Shown here: positions 29,094-37,401 of the stretch, piece by piece
How positions within the stretch are numbered: the stretch's first letter is position 1
Layout: each line of letters starts with the position of its first letter
Assembly: GCF_019679435.2 (NCBI RefSeq)
Contig: NZ_CP139781.1
Location: 4,770,001 to 4,834,000 of the forward strand
DNA from: Actomonas aquatica
GTDB lineage: Bacteria; Verrucomicrobiota; Verrucomicrobiia; Opitutales; Opitutaceae
Length of the DNA stretch: 64,000 nucleotides
Direction: 5' to 3'
The notes under the pieces: generated by a model
Seen by the model: the letters and a program-made list of their open reading frames with translations, nothing else
Databases searched by the model: none
Told to the model about the DNA's origin: nothing
Program-made: the position numbers and the translations under genes

Positions 29094-30506
29094 CTAGAAA
29101 CTCAAGATACCGCTGTATAAGCTACGGGCGGAGGACGTCGTGAGCTCCGTCCAATTGGCGATGCCAAAGGGGTTGCCGCTGGTCATATCGGACAGGGCTT
29201 CGTCGTAGTGAAACTCGCTGCCACCGTTGATGGTGATGGTGTTGGATACCACCGCGCCATAGACGCTGCCGCTGACGCCGCCGCCGTTCATGCTGACGTC
29301 GGCGTTGGGGGCGTAGACGACGGCGCTGAGTTGGCCGTTGCCGGAGATGTCGACGGACTGGGAGCCGGGCGCGCCGGCGGCGCGGGTGCTCCAAAACTGG
29401 AAGGCGGCGGGGTCGTTGGCGTTGGCGATGCCGCGACCGGCGATGGAAATGTTGCTGGCGGCATACAGTTCCAGGGTGGCGCTGCCGAGGACCTGGATGG
29501 AGGCGTTGCCGCCCACGCTCACACCGGTGCCGGAAGCGCTGGTGATGCGGATGACGACGTCGCGACCGGGAGCGATGGAAAGGATGCGGGAAGACGGGCC
29601 GCTGAGGGAGATAGACGTGACGTCGTAGTAGAACTTGCCGTCGGCGGCCGGAAGATCGAGGGCGCGGGGCAGGGTGAAGGCGCTGTTGATGGAACCGATG
29701 CTGTAGCCGGCGGTGGTGGGAGCGGCGGCGTCTTCAAAGTTGGTGGTGAAATCGGTGGTGACACGGCTGTAGTCGATGGTGCCGGCGGCGGCGGCGAAGT
29801 TGCCGGAAACGACGCCGTTGGGGCCGACGTCGAGGCCGGAGTAATCGGCGGTGCCGATGGAGACGTAGCCAAAGATGTCGGAGTTGCTGAGGGTGAAGCT
29901 GTTGACGGCCACGGAGCCACTGCCGGCGGAGCCGCGGGGAAAGCGGTTGTTGGCGCCGGCGCCGAGGGAGGCATTGTAGACGCCGAGACGGGAGTCGTAG
30001 GAATCGACGCTGGCGTTGCCGCCGCTGAAGGTGAGGGTGTCTTTGGCGACGAGGCCGTTGGCGAAGAGGGAGCGTTTGGTGAGGCTCACGCGAATCCACT
30101 TTTCGATCGGGTCGCCCTGCGCGGGGGTGATGGTGGCGCGGGCGACGATGACGGGCGCGATGCCGAGGGTGTGGTTGCGCACGTAGACCCGCACGTTGCC
30201 GGTGGAGTTGGCGTCGAAGTCGAAGCCGGTGAAGTTGCGCCAGGCGTTGTTGGCGTCGGCGCTCCAGCCGTTCCAGGCGTTGGGGGCACCGTCCACGGCT
30301 TTGTTGATGGACCACATGGCCTGCTCGAGTCCGGTTTCGGCGAGGTTGATGGCGGCGTTGGCGTAGAAGGCGCGGTTGGAGATGCGCAGGTTTGTCTGGC
30401 CGATGTTCAGATAGCTGGCCAGAGATACGCCGATGGCCGCGAGTAGCAGCATGGCGACGACCAGGAGGGAGCCGCGGCGACGAGATGGGACGCGAAAGGG
30501 GGTCAT
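29094..30506 (-). CDS. PilX/DUF7305-like large pseudopilin, cassette 3
   Basis: A 470-aa protein with N-terminal helix RGSLLVVAMLLLAAIGVSLAS, then LAETGLEQAMWSINKA. It keeps the architecture of the cassette 1 and 2 copies: EKWIRVSLTKRS, a Gly and Ser-rich region with beta-helix-like repeats, AVVYAPNADVSMNGG and EFHYDEALSDMTSG near the end. The central part is clearly diverged from the other two (DVGPNGVVSGNFAAAAG replaces the WGGQVGP block). The chosen ATG overlaps the upstream stop as ATGA; in-frame sequence further upstream is a shadow of the PilW-like gene. Confidence 0.85.
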   Translation of the reverse strand: MTPFRVPSRRRGSLLVVAMLLLAAIGVSLASYLNIGQTNLRISNRAFYANAAINLAETGLEQAMWSINKAVDGAPNAWNGWSADANNAWRNFTGFDFDANSTGNVRVYVRNHTLGIAPVIVARATITPAQGDPIEKWIRVSLTKRSLFANGLVAKDTLTFSGGNASVDSYDSRLGVYNASLGAGANNRFPRGSAGSGSVAVNSFTLSNSDIFGYVSIGTADYSGLDVGPNGVVSGNFAAAAGTIDYSRVTTDFTTNFEDAAAPTTAGYSIGSINSAFTLPRALDLPAADGKFYYDVTSISLSGPSSRILSIAPGRDVVIRITSASGTGVSVGGNASIQVLGSATLELYAASNISIAGRGIANANDPAAFQFWSTRAAGAPGSQSVDISGNGQLSAVVYAPNADVSMNGGGVSGSVYGAVVSNTITINGGSEFHYDEALSDMTSGNPFGIANWTELTTSSARSLYSGILSF

Positions 30507-31090
30507 GTGGTGACGCGTTTGTTGCGCAGGATGTAGCGGGCGGAGAGCACGGTGTTGGTGGCGGTGGTGACCGTCACGGAGGAGCGGGAGGCCTTGAGAT
30601 AGACCTGCAGCTGTTTGGTCACGTCGCTGGCCGCGTCGCGCTTGGCGGCGGTGGAGAGGTCGTTGAGGGCGACGGAGGTTCCCGTGATCATGTAGCCGGT
30701 GAAGGAAAATTCGCTGACGCCACTCACGAGCACGGTGGAGCCGCTGCCGGTGGTGCGGGTGAAGGTTTGGTCGCCGGAGTTGTAGGCATACGTGATGGAC
30801 GACCCGCCGACGGAAAGTCGCACGCTGGAGGCACTGTTCCAATACAGGTCGGAGGCTTGGCGGGTGTCCTGGGCGAAGAGCTCCAGCCCACCGCGAGCCT
30901 CGGTCTCCATCTCGGAGTAGTTGCTGATATTGGCCCCGCTGCGGCCGAGGAAGAGGAAGGTCGAAACGACGCCGGCCAGCACAAAGCTGGCGAGGCTGGC
31001 CCCGACCATCACTTCCACCAAGGTCAGGCCGCTGCGATGGTGCCGCGGGTGGCGGGGCTTAGGAACGCGCGAGGGTGTAGTAGTAGTCAT
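30503..31090 (-). CDS. PilW/PulJ-like minor pseudopilin, cassette 3
   Basis: A 195-aa prepilin with site RSGLTLVEVMVGASLAS; Leu replaces Phe at +1 of the mature chain, which is tolerated in some minor pilins. SNYSEMETEARGGLELF and the C-terminal ARYILRNKRVTT correspond to the other cassettes. The N-terminal helix is SFVLAGVVSTFLFLG. Coupled to its neighbours: it overlaps the PilV-like gene by 32 bases upstream and the PilX-like gene by 4 bases downstream. Confidence 0.87.
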   Translation of the reverse strand: MTTTTPSRVPKPRHPRHHRSGLTLVEVMVGASLASFVLAGVVSTFLFLGRSGANISNYSEMETEARGGLELFAQDTRQASDLYWNSASSVRLSVGGSSITYAYNSGDQTFTRTTGSGSTVLVSGVSEFSFTGYMITGTSVALNDLSTAAKRDAASDVTKQLQVYLKASRSSVTVTTATNTVLSARYILRNKRVTT

Positions 31091-31541
31091 AGAGACCGTC
31101 CTTGGCGTAAAAGGTCTTAAATTGGCGGGTCAGGGGGCGGCCGTCTACGGTCGTCCAGGATACGACGAGCAGGATTTCCTTCATCTCGCCGACTTTGCCG
31201 GCGACGTCACTGACGGTGCGGGTGAGGGTGAATTGGGCGGCCAGATGGGCGTCGGTCGTGAAGACGGCGTTGAGGTCGACCTCGTTGGTGCCGGACAGGG
31301 CGGCGATGTCTCCCCAGTCCATGAGGCGCAGTCGCTCCATTTCGCTTTGGAGGATTTGGGACGAGAGGGTGATGTTGCGCGCAACATCGAGGGTCTTGAA
31401 GCCGCTCATCACGGTGTAGGTCGAGGTCGAGATACCAAAGGCCATCACGAAGGTCGCGATGGTCACCTCCAGAATAGTGAAGCCCCGGCGGCGGCGAGGG
31501 GGGCGCGCGGGGCGTTTCGGTGGGAGCGGGGACGAGTGCAT
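31059..31541 (-). CDS. PilV-like minor pseudopilin, cassette 3
   Basis: A 160-aa prepilin. A basic leader (PARPPRRRR) precedes the site GFTILEVTIATFVMAFG. SGFKTLDVARNITLSSQILQ and QSEMERLRLMDWGDIAAL correspond to the cassette 1 and 2 blocks but with more change. The tail KDGLYDYYYTLARS keeps the YYY motif. It is the first gene of cassette 3. A short inverted repeat (ACTAT-CGG-ATAGT, 31551-31563) and a TATAG element lie immediately upstream. Confidence 0.87.
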   Translation of the reverse strand: MHSSPLPPKRPARPPRRRRGFTILEVTIATFVMAFGISTSTYTVMSGFKTLDVARNITLSSQILQSEMERLRLMDWGDIAALSGTNEVDLNAVFTTDAHLAAQFTLTRTVSDVAGKVGEMKEILLVVSWTTVDGRPLTRQFKTFYAKDGLYDYYYTLARS

Positions 31542-31550
31542 CTCCCCTAT

Positions 31551-31563
31551 ACTATCGGATAGT
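31551..31563. promoter_or_regulatory. Inverted repeat upstream of pseudopilin cassette 3
   Basis: ACTAT-CGG-ATAGT is a perfect 5-bp inverted repeat, 10 bases upstream of the ATG and next to a TATAG -10-like element. Short, so chance is possible. Confidence 0.3.
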
Positions 31564-31767
31564 GAGGGAGTTGCGTTAGAGAGACTCGGGCTAAATTATG
31601 TCCCTAGTGGCTTAGGTCTGTTCGGAGAATGGATACCTCCAAATGGGCTGGATTGTCCGCACCAAGCCCTTGGCTTCAAGCCACGCTTATCACCTGATCG
31701 GGAATCTCGCCCGCGTTTTGGGGGCCGGGGAGGGAGGCCGCTCGTTAGCGAGCGAGCCGGACCGGAA

Positions 31768-32430
31768 TCAGGAGTGTTGCGACTGCGATTGGACGTAGAG
31801 GGCCGCGGCTTGGGAGCGGCGGCGCACCTGCAGTTTGTCGAAGACGCTGCACAGGTAGTTTTTCACCGTGTTGTCCGAGAGTCCCATCTCGTCGCCGATC
31901 TGCTTGTTGGTCTTACCTTCGGCGACCAACGCGAGCACGCGCCGTTCCTGGGGGGAAAGAATACTGAGGTCGCCGGCTTCGCCCTTGCCGCCGCGCATCA
32001 TGCGCATGACGCCGGCCGTGATGTCGGGGGAGAGGATCGACTTGCCTTCCATGATGTCGCTGATCGCCTTCACCAATCCCAAGGGGTCGATCTCCTTCAT
32101 GAGGTAACCCTGGGCACCGCTGGTGATCGCTTCGTAGACGAAGCCGTCGCTGGTGAACGAGGTGAGGACGAGGATGCGGGTGTCGGGAAGGTTTTTGAGG
32201 ATCTCCCGGCAAGCGGTGAAGCCGGAGCCGTCGGGCAGGCGAATGTCCAGCAGGACCACGTCGGGACGGTGTTCAATGGCTGAGGAGATCGCTTCGGCCA
32301 CCGTAGCGGCTTCGCCACAGACTTGGATGCCGCTTTCGGCGCCGTGGTCATGCAGCACGGAGCGGATACCTTCGCGAACCAGGGTGCTATCATCGACAAT
32401 GAGAACGCGGATGGTGTCTTGGGCAGTCAT
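31768..32430 (-). CDS. NarL/FixJ-type response regulator
   Basis: A 220-aa transcription regulator. The receiver domain (residues 8-125) has acidic residues in VLIVDDSTL, the phosphoacceptor Asp in VVLLDIRLPDG (about 60), the Thr/Ser in VLTSFTS and the Lys in YLMKEID. The LuxR-type helix-turn-helix (about 155-215) contains LSPQERRVLALVAEGKTNKQI and DNTVKNYLCSVFDKL. It is encoded just after the CHASE4 histidine kinase (5-base gap) and is its likely partner. The location immediately upstream of the pseudopilin cassettes makes these possible targets, which is speculation. Confidence 0.95.
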   Translation of the reverse strand: MTAQDTIRVLIVDDSTLVREGIRSVLHDHGAESGIQVCGEAATVAEAISSAIEHRPDVVLLDIRLPDGSGFTACREILKNLPDTRILVLTSFTSDGFVYEAITSGAQGYLMKEIDPLGLVKAISDIMEGKSILSPDITAGVMRMMRGGKGEAGDLSILSPQERRVLALVAEGKTNKQIGDEMGLSDNTVKNYLCSVFDKLQVRRRSQAAALYVQSQSQHS

Positions 32431-32435
32431 TATTG

Positions 32436-34082
32436 TTATGTTTTGGCAGGTTTAAGGGGAATCTCCACGACGATGCGAGCCCCTTTTGGGAGGACGGTTT
32501 CGACCTTTAGCTCACCGCCGAGGGCAAGCACCCGATCGCGAATGTTGGTCATGCCACGACCGTGACCAGCGGGTTCGGTGGCGGGCAGGCCCCGGCCATC
32601 ATCGGCGATGCAGACGATGACTTTATCGAGTCCCGGGTGGAGTTGGATCTCGACGAGCGAGGCATGGGCGTGGCGGACGATGTTGCTCAGCGCTTCGCGA
32701 ATGACGTGCAGGAGTTGGGCGCGTTGAAAGGGAGTGAGTTTTTCAGCACACGTCTCATCGATATCGGTTTCGGTCGCGAGATCGGCCGTGCCGCAGGTGA
32801 AGTCGACCAGATGCTGCACGGATTCGTGGAAGGTGCGCACCTGGGTGGCTTCGGGCTCCAAGCCGGTGATAAAGAGCCGCAGTTCGCGGATGGTTTCGTT
32901 GAGGCGTTCCTGCACGACCTCGAGGCGACGTTCGACTCCAGCAGGATCATCAGGGAGTTGGCGCCGGGCGGTGGCGATGGCCATGCCGGACGCGTAGAGC
33001 GTCTGAATCACGCTATCGTGCAAGTCGCGGCCCAAGCGCACCCGCTCTTCGATGGTCTGGCGCAGGGTGGTTTCGCTGAGTTGGAGGGCTTCGGCGACTT
33101 CGTGGCGTCGAGAGACCTCCTCGGCGAGGCGCCGTTTTTGTGCAAAGGAACCGTCGACCAGACGCGCGAGGCGACCGAATTCTCCCGGTTGATGGATCAA
33201 GGGGCCGAGGGGGCTGGGGTCGTCTGCACCCAATCCGGCTTCGAGGCGGCTCAGCGGCTTGAGCACCCAGCGGCGCAAGGCCAGGCTGAGCAGCACGAAG
33301 GTTAACCCACCAAATCCGATGAAGATTCCGAGTTCGCTTTGGTCGGCGGCATCCCGGATCGCGAGTGCCGTGGAGTTACGGTCGATCACGAGGTCGGCCA
33401 ATTTACGCCCGCGATAGTCTTCCATCGGGCGCACGATGCGGATGGGTTGCTCTGTGGTAGAGAGAGGCAGGTCCTGCAGGGTGGGGACGAGGGCAACATC
33501 TGCGTGCAGAAGCTCAGCGAGTTGATCGACGCGGGCCGGGTGCCAAATGCGACCGGCCACAAACCAGCCGTGGGCGGGATCGCTGCGATCGGTGGTTTCG
33601 GAGGGTTGGATGGGGGCCGCGCGCAATTCGACGATACCGGATGGCGTCTCGGCGAAAAAGGAGGCATGGCGGTCACGGGCCAGTAGGCGGGTGGTGTCGG
33701 CAGGAGCGACTGGAAACGCCAAAGTTGAAAACGCCTCGCGGCTCTCGCGGTGGATCGGGCTGCCGTCCAGTGCGAGCACCCACATGACGTCGACGTCGAA
33801 GAAATCGACCATTTGCGCCAGATTGATCTGAGCCCACTCCGGGTCGGGATTTCCCACGAACTCCACCATGTCGTCCCACCAACTGTAGTCGTCGACAAAC
33901 TGGCGTAGCGGAGCAGAGGCCAACTCGAGGAAACGGGTCACATCCTCGGTCTGCTCCGCTTGCAGATTGGCGCGCAAAGCGGCTTGTTCACCCTGTTCGG
34001 CCCAATGCAAAAGTCCCAATGCCAGGGCAAAACCAACCATGAGCACGGCGAGCAGGGATAAGAGGCGAAGGCGGAGGGTCAT
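32436..34082 (-). CDS. CHASE4 sensor histidine kinase, NarX/DesK-type
   Basis: A 548-aa inner-membrane kinase. A first membrane helix (about 3-25) precedes a periplasmic CHASE4 sensor domain with the hallmark DDYSWWDDMVEFV and LDGSPIHRES, followed by a second helix (LGIFIGFGGLTFVLLSLAL, about 250-268). A HAMP-like linker leads to the HisKA_3 helix with RLGRDLHDSVIQTLYA, where the His is phosphorylated. The HATPase domain shows EALSNIVRHAHAS (N box), DDGRGLP and GHGRGMTNIRDRV (G boxes). The start was set at MTLRLRLL; an ATG five codons upstream is equally possible. Ligand unknown. Confidence 0.93.
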   Translation of the reverse strand: MTLRLRLLSLLAVLMVGFALALGLLHWAEQGEQAALRANLQAEQTEDVTRFLELASAPLRQFVDDYSWWDDMVEFVGNPDPEWAQINLAQMVDFFDVDVMWVLALDGSPIHRESREAFSTLAFPVAPADTTRLLARDRHASFFAETPSGIVELRAAPIQPSETTDRSDPAHGWFVAGRIWHPARVDQLAELLHADVALVPTLQDLPLSTTEQPIRIVRPMEDYRGRKLADLVIDRNSTALAIRDAADQSELGIFIGFGGLTFVLLSLALRRWVLKPLSRLEAGLGADDPSPLGPLIHQPGEFGRLARLVDGSFAQKRRLAEEVSRRHEVAEALQLSETTLRQTIEERVRLGRDLHDSVIQTLYASGMAIATARRQLPDDPAGVERRLEVVQERLNETIRELRLFITGLEPEATQVRTFHESVQHLVDFTCGTADLATETDIDETCAEKLTPFQRAQLLHVIREALSNIVRHAHASLVEIQLHPGLDKVIVCIADDGRGLPATEPAGHGRGMTNIRDRVLALGGELKVETVLPKGARIVVEIPLKPAKT

Positions 34083-34184
34083 GGTCGGGAGGGGCAAGGG
34101 GCGGGGAAAATGGTTGGCGAATTCGCCCTTGACTCGATCACACGGCTTTGAGTGTTTTGCCCTCTTACAATTTTAACTATCGCC

Positions 34185-34442
34185 ATGGCCAACACCAAAT
34201 CAGCCCTCAAAGCTGCTCGCCAGACCGAGCGCAACACCGCCCGCAACAAGACGGTGAAGACCCGCTTGAAGACGCTTCGCAAGAAGTTCATGACCGCCGT
34301 TGCCGCGGGCGACAAAGACGTCGTGGCCTCGGCCGGTGCGCAATACGCGTCGGCCATGGATCGTGCGACCAAGTCGGGCGTCGTCCATCGCAACGCCGCG
34401 GCCCGTGCCAAGTCGCACGTGTCGAAGGCGCTCGCCAGCTAA
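34185..34442 (+). CDS. rpsT: 30S ribosomal protein bS20
   Basis: An 85-aa, strongly basic protein of the small ribosomal subunit that binds 16S rRNA. The canonical start MANTKSALKAARQTERN and the end HRNAAARAKSHVSKALAS are both present. The ATG is set at MANTKS; an in-frame ATG 11 codons upstream is not supported by the family. It is divergent from the histidine kinase and followed by a terminator, so it is monocistronic. Confidence 0.97.
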   Translation: MANTKSALKAARQTERNTARNKTVKTRLKTLRKKFMTAVAAGDKDVVASAGAQYASAMDRATKSGVVHRNAAARAKSHVSKALAS

Positions 34443-34482
34443 GCAGCAGCCCGGTTCCGGCGCCCGCCGCCGGCACTTTTTC

Positions 34483-34514
34483 AACCCTGTGGCTCACCGC
34501 CACGGGGTTTTTGT
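34483..34514 (+). terminator. Terminator after rpsT
   Basis: AACCCTGTGG (34483-34492) pairs with CCACGGGGTT (34500-34509), one G-T pair, followed by TTTTGTTTT. Confidence 0.85.
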
Positions 34515-34557
34515 TTTGGCGGTGAGCGACGAGCCCGCCTAGCTGAGTGGCTTGTCG

Positions 34558-37401
34558 ATGCCGCCCGATTCCCGCTCTGCCGCTGCGCCGCGCCTATGCG
34601 CCCTGCCTTGGTCGTTACCCCTGCCGGAGGCGGCGGCCGGCTGGTTGATCGAGCAGGCGGCGTGGACGGGGGAGGGGCCTCTGGATTTACGCGATTGGTT
34701 GATCGTAGTGCCAACCCGCCAGTCGAGTCGGCGGTTGCGGGAGGCCTTGGCGCAGGCGGCGGCGGAGCGCGACCAAGCCGTTTTCTCGCCGCGCGTGGTG
34801 GTGCCGGAGCAAATCCCGGCGTTGTTGGTGGAGTTGCCGCCGGTGGCCAGTCGGCTCGAGAGCACGCTCGCGTGGGTGCGGGTGCTGCAGGAGGTGCCGT
34901 TGGGCGAGCTGCGGGTGCTGCTGCCGGTGGAGCCGCCGCAGCGAGATTTTGCGTGGGCGCTGGGATTGGCGACGCGACTGCTGCGCGTGCAGGGGCAGTT
35001 GGTGGAGGAGGGACTGAGTTTTAAGGCGGTGGCCGAGCGGGAGGGCCATCCGGAGCAGGAGCGTTGGCGGCAACTGGGATGGTTGGAGGACCGTTGGCGG
35101 GTCGTTTTGGCGGAGGCGCAGCGCCAACCGCGAGGAGATGCGGAGGCCGCCGGACTGGATTCGGTGCAGGTGCCGGAGGGCTGCGCGCGGGTGGCTTGGA
35201 TCGGCGTGCCGGATGCGCTGGGGGTGGCGGTGAATTACGGTGAACGGCTGGCCGCGCTCTGTCCGGTGGACGTGTTGGTGTATTTCGATCCGGCGTTTGG
35301 CGCGGTGGACGACGCCTTCGATGCGTGGGGGCGTCCGAGGTCCGATTTTTGGGCGGGACGGGAGTTGCCGTGGCAGGATTTTGAGCGGCAAGTGCGTCTG
35401 ATGGCCAACCCGGCGGCGCAGGCGGAACGCATCGCTGCGGTCGCGCAACAACATGAGCGGCCGGATGAATGGCTGGCGGTGGCGCTGGTGGATCCGGAGG
35501 TGCGGGCACCACTGGAGCAGGAATTGGCGGCGGCCGAGGTGCACAGCTTCAACCCCGAAGGCGAACCGTGGGCGCAGGGTCGGCTTTACGGCCTGCTGGC
35601 GAAACTGGCCGCGTTGGTGGCGGCGCCGGGTGAAGCCGAGATCGGCGCGCTGCTACGGCATCCGGATGTGTTGGCGACGCTGATCGCCGGGCGCGGTCCG
35701 CAGGGGGAGACGGCCCTACCCACGACCTTGCTGGAGCAATGGGACCGCCTGCGCGAACAGCACCTGGTGGAGGACTTGGCGCAGGCGCGGACTCATGCGG
35801 GGCGTTGGCCGCTGCTGCAGGCGGCGCTGGCGCAGGTGGCGGACTGGCGCGAGCAGATGCTGGATGGTGCCTTCGTCGACGGGGCGATCGCATTGCCGGC
35901 GCGATTTTACGGCGATCGGGAAATCGAGGGCGGCTCCGCGTTGGCTGAGGCTGCCCGGCATTGGGTGGAAACGGTCGAAGCGTGGGAAGCGGCGGGCGGG
36001 TTGGTAGACGGGCTTAGTCGGGCGGAGCAATGGCGCCTCGCGGTGCAAGGTTTTGGCGAGGGCGCGCGCTTTGCGCCGAAGCCCGCCGACGCGCTCGAGC
36101 TCGGCGGTTGGCTCGAGCTGCTCTGGGCCGATGCCGAGCGCGTGGTGGTGGCCGGCGTGAACGAAGGTCTGTTGCCGGAATCGGTGGTGGGCGACGCGTT
36201 CCTGCCGGAGGGCCTGCGGGTGGAACTCGGGCTGCGCAGCAACGCCCAGCGCGGGGCGCGCGACGCCTACCTGTTGGCGGCGGTGCTGGCGTCACGAAAA
36301 GGTGAATACGTCGAGCTGTTGGTGGGCAAAACGGCGGACAATGGTGAACCGTTGCGGCCATCACGACTGTTGCTGGCGGGCAACGACGAAGCGCTGCCGG
36401 CGCGGGTGCGCCGTCTTTTCCGTCCGTTGGAGTCACAGCAAGCCAACCTGCCGTGGCGCCGCGCGTGGCAACTCGAAACGCCGCGCGCGAAACTGCCGGA
36501 CGCGGTGTCGGTCACGGCGCTGCGCGATTGGTTGGATTGTCCGTATCGGTTCTACCTGAAGCGCGTGCTGCGCATGGAGCCGCGTGACCTGCAGAAGGCC
36601 GAACTTGATGCGCGGGACTTTGGCTCGTTGGTGCATCTCGCGCTGGAGGCGATGGGCGAGCAACCGGCGCTGCGCGACTGCACCGACGAGGGCAAACTGC
36701 GGGACGGATTGTTGGCGGTGCTGGAGGCGGCGGCGAAGGAACGGTTTGGCGACACGTGGAGCCTGCCGCTGCAAATCCAAATGGAGTCGGCGCGCCAACG
36801 CTTGCGGCGGGTGGCGGCGGTGGAAGTGGCGGAGCGTCAGGCTGGCTGGCGCACCGAGCGGGTGGAGTGGGAATTTGCGGTGCCACTCGGACCGCTGACC
36901 GTGCGCGGCAAGATCGATCGGATCGATCGGCACGAAGACGGGCGCGTGAGGGTGATCGACTACAAAACGTCGGACCGGCCGGTGGAGCCGATCGAGGCGC
37001 ACCTCGACCGGTTGCGGGAGGATGATCACGACCGGCCGGAATGGTTGCGGGTGGAGTATGGTGGCAAGGAACGCCGCTGGTGTGACCTGCAGTTGCCGCT
37101 CTATCGGCGGGCGTTGGCGCCGGAGTATGGCGACGAGCTGGATTGCTTGTATTTTAACCTACCCAAGGCGGTGGGCGAAACCGGCCTGCTGGCATGGCCG
37201 GAGGGCCTGCCGGAGTTGCAGCAGGCGGCGGAGCGGTGCGCGGAGCGCGTGGCGGAATCAATCGCGGCGGGCGTGTTCTGGCCGCCGGTGGAGGATGCTG
37301 GTCGGGCGGGGGATGAATGGGAACAGCTGTTCCATGACGGTGTGGCCGCGAGCGTGTCCGAAAATTGGATACGGCAGTCCGGCAAGGAGGTGGCACCATG
37401 A
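34558..37401 (+). CDS. addB: AddB-like PD-(D/E)XK exonuclease
   Basis: A 947-aa protein, the nuclease and inactive-helicase-type partner of the AddAB recombination machine that processes double-strand DNA breaks. The C-terminal nuclease domain has SVTALRDWLDCPYRFYL (about 648), FGSLVHLALEAM, then KIDRID and VIDYKTSD (about 785-805) with the D...D-x-K triad, and DLQLPLYRRAL with the Gln. The N-terminal 600 residues are helicase-like with degenerate motifs (RDWLIVVPTRQSSRRL), and GVNEGLLPES near 540. There is no recognisable iron-sulfur Cys set like that of Bacillus AddB. The stop overlaps the next ATG by 4 bases. ATG 34558 was preferred to a TTG two codons earlier. Confidence 0.88.
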   Translation: MPPDSRSAAAPRLCALPWSLPLPEAAAGWLIEQAAWTGEGPLDLRDWLIVVPTRQSSRRLREALAQAAAERDQAVFSPRVVVPEQIPALLVELPPVASRLESTLAWVRVLQEVPLGELRVLLPVEPPQRDFAWALGLATRLLRVQGQLVEEGLSFKAVAEREGHPEQERWRQLGWLEDRWRVVLAEAQRQPRGDAEAAGLDSVQVPEGCARVAWIGVPDALGVAVNYGERLAALCPVDVLVYFDPAFGAVDDAFDAWGRPRSDFWAGRELPWQDFERQVRLMANPAAQAERIAAVAQQHERPDEWLAVALVDPEVRAPLEQELAAAEVHSFNPEGEPWAQGRLYGLLAKLAALVAAPGEAEIGALLRHPDVLATLIAGRGPQGETALPTTLLEQWDRLREQHLVEDLAQARTHAGRWPLLQAALAQVADWREQMLDGAFVDGAIALPARFYGDREIEGGSALAEAARHWVETVEAWEAAGGLVDGLSRAEQWRLAVQGFGEGARFAPKPADALELGGWLELLWADAERVVVAGVNEGLLPESVVGDAFLPEGLRVELGLRSNAQRGARDAYLLAAVLASRKGEYVELLVGKTADNGEPLRPSRLLLAGNDEALPARVRRLFRPLESQQANLPWRRAWQLETPRAKLPDAVSVTALRDWLDCPYRFYLKRVLRMEPRDLQKAELDARDFGSLVHLALEAMGEQPALRDCTDEGKLRDGLLAVLEAAAKERFGDTWSLPLQIQMESARQRLRRVAAVEVAERQAGWRTERVEWEFAVPLGPLTVRGKIDRIDRHEDGRVRVIDYKTSDRPVEPIEAHLDRLREDDHDRPEWLRVEYGGKERRWCDLQLPLYRRALAPEYGDELDCLYFNLPKAVGETGLLAWPEGLPELQQAAERCAERVAESIAAGVFWPPVEDAGRAGDEWEQLFHDGVAASVSENWIRQSGKEVAP

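Noticed and set aside
31739-31754. Hairpin CGCTCG-TTAG-CGAGCG as response-regulator terminator
   Set aside because: There is no T-run on the minus strand and the stem is short; it may be another REP-like element but lacks the CTACA tail.
34129-34171. TTGACT and TACAAT as an rpsT promoter
   Set aside because: The two boxes are 31 bases apart, far from the 16-18 base spacing.
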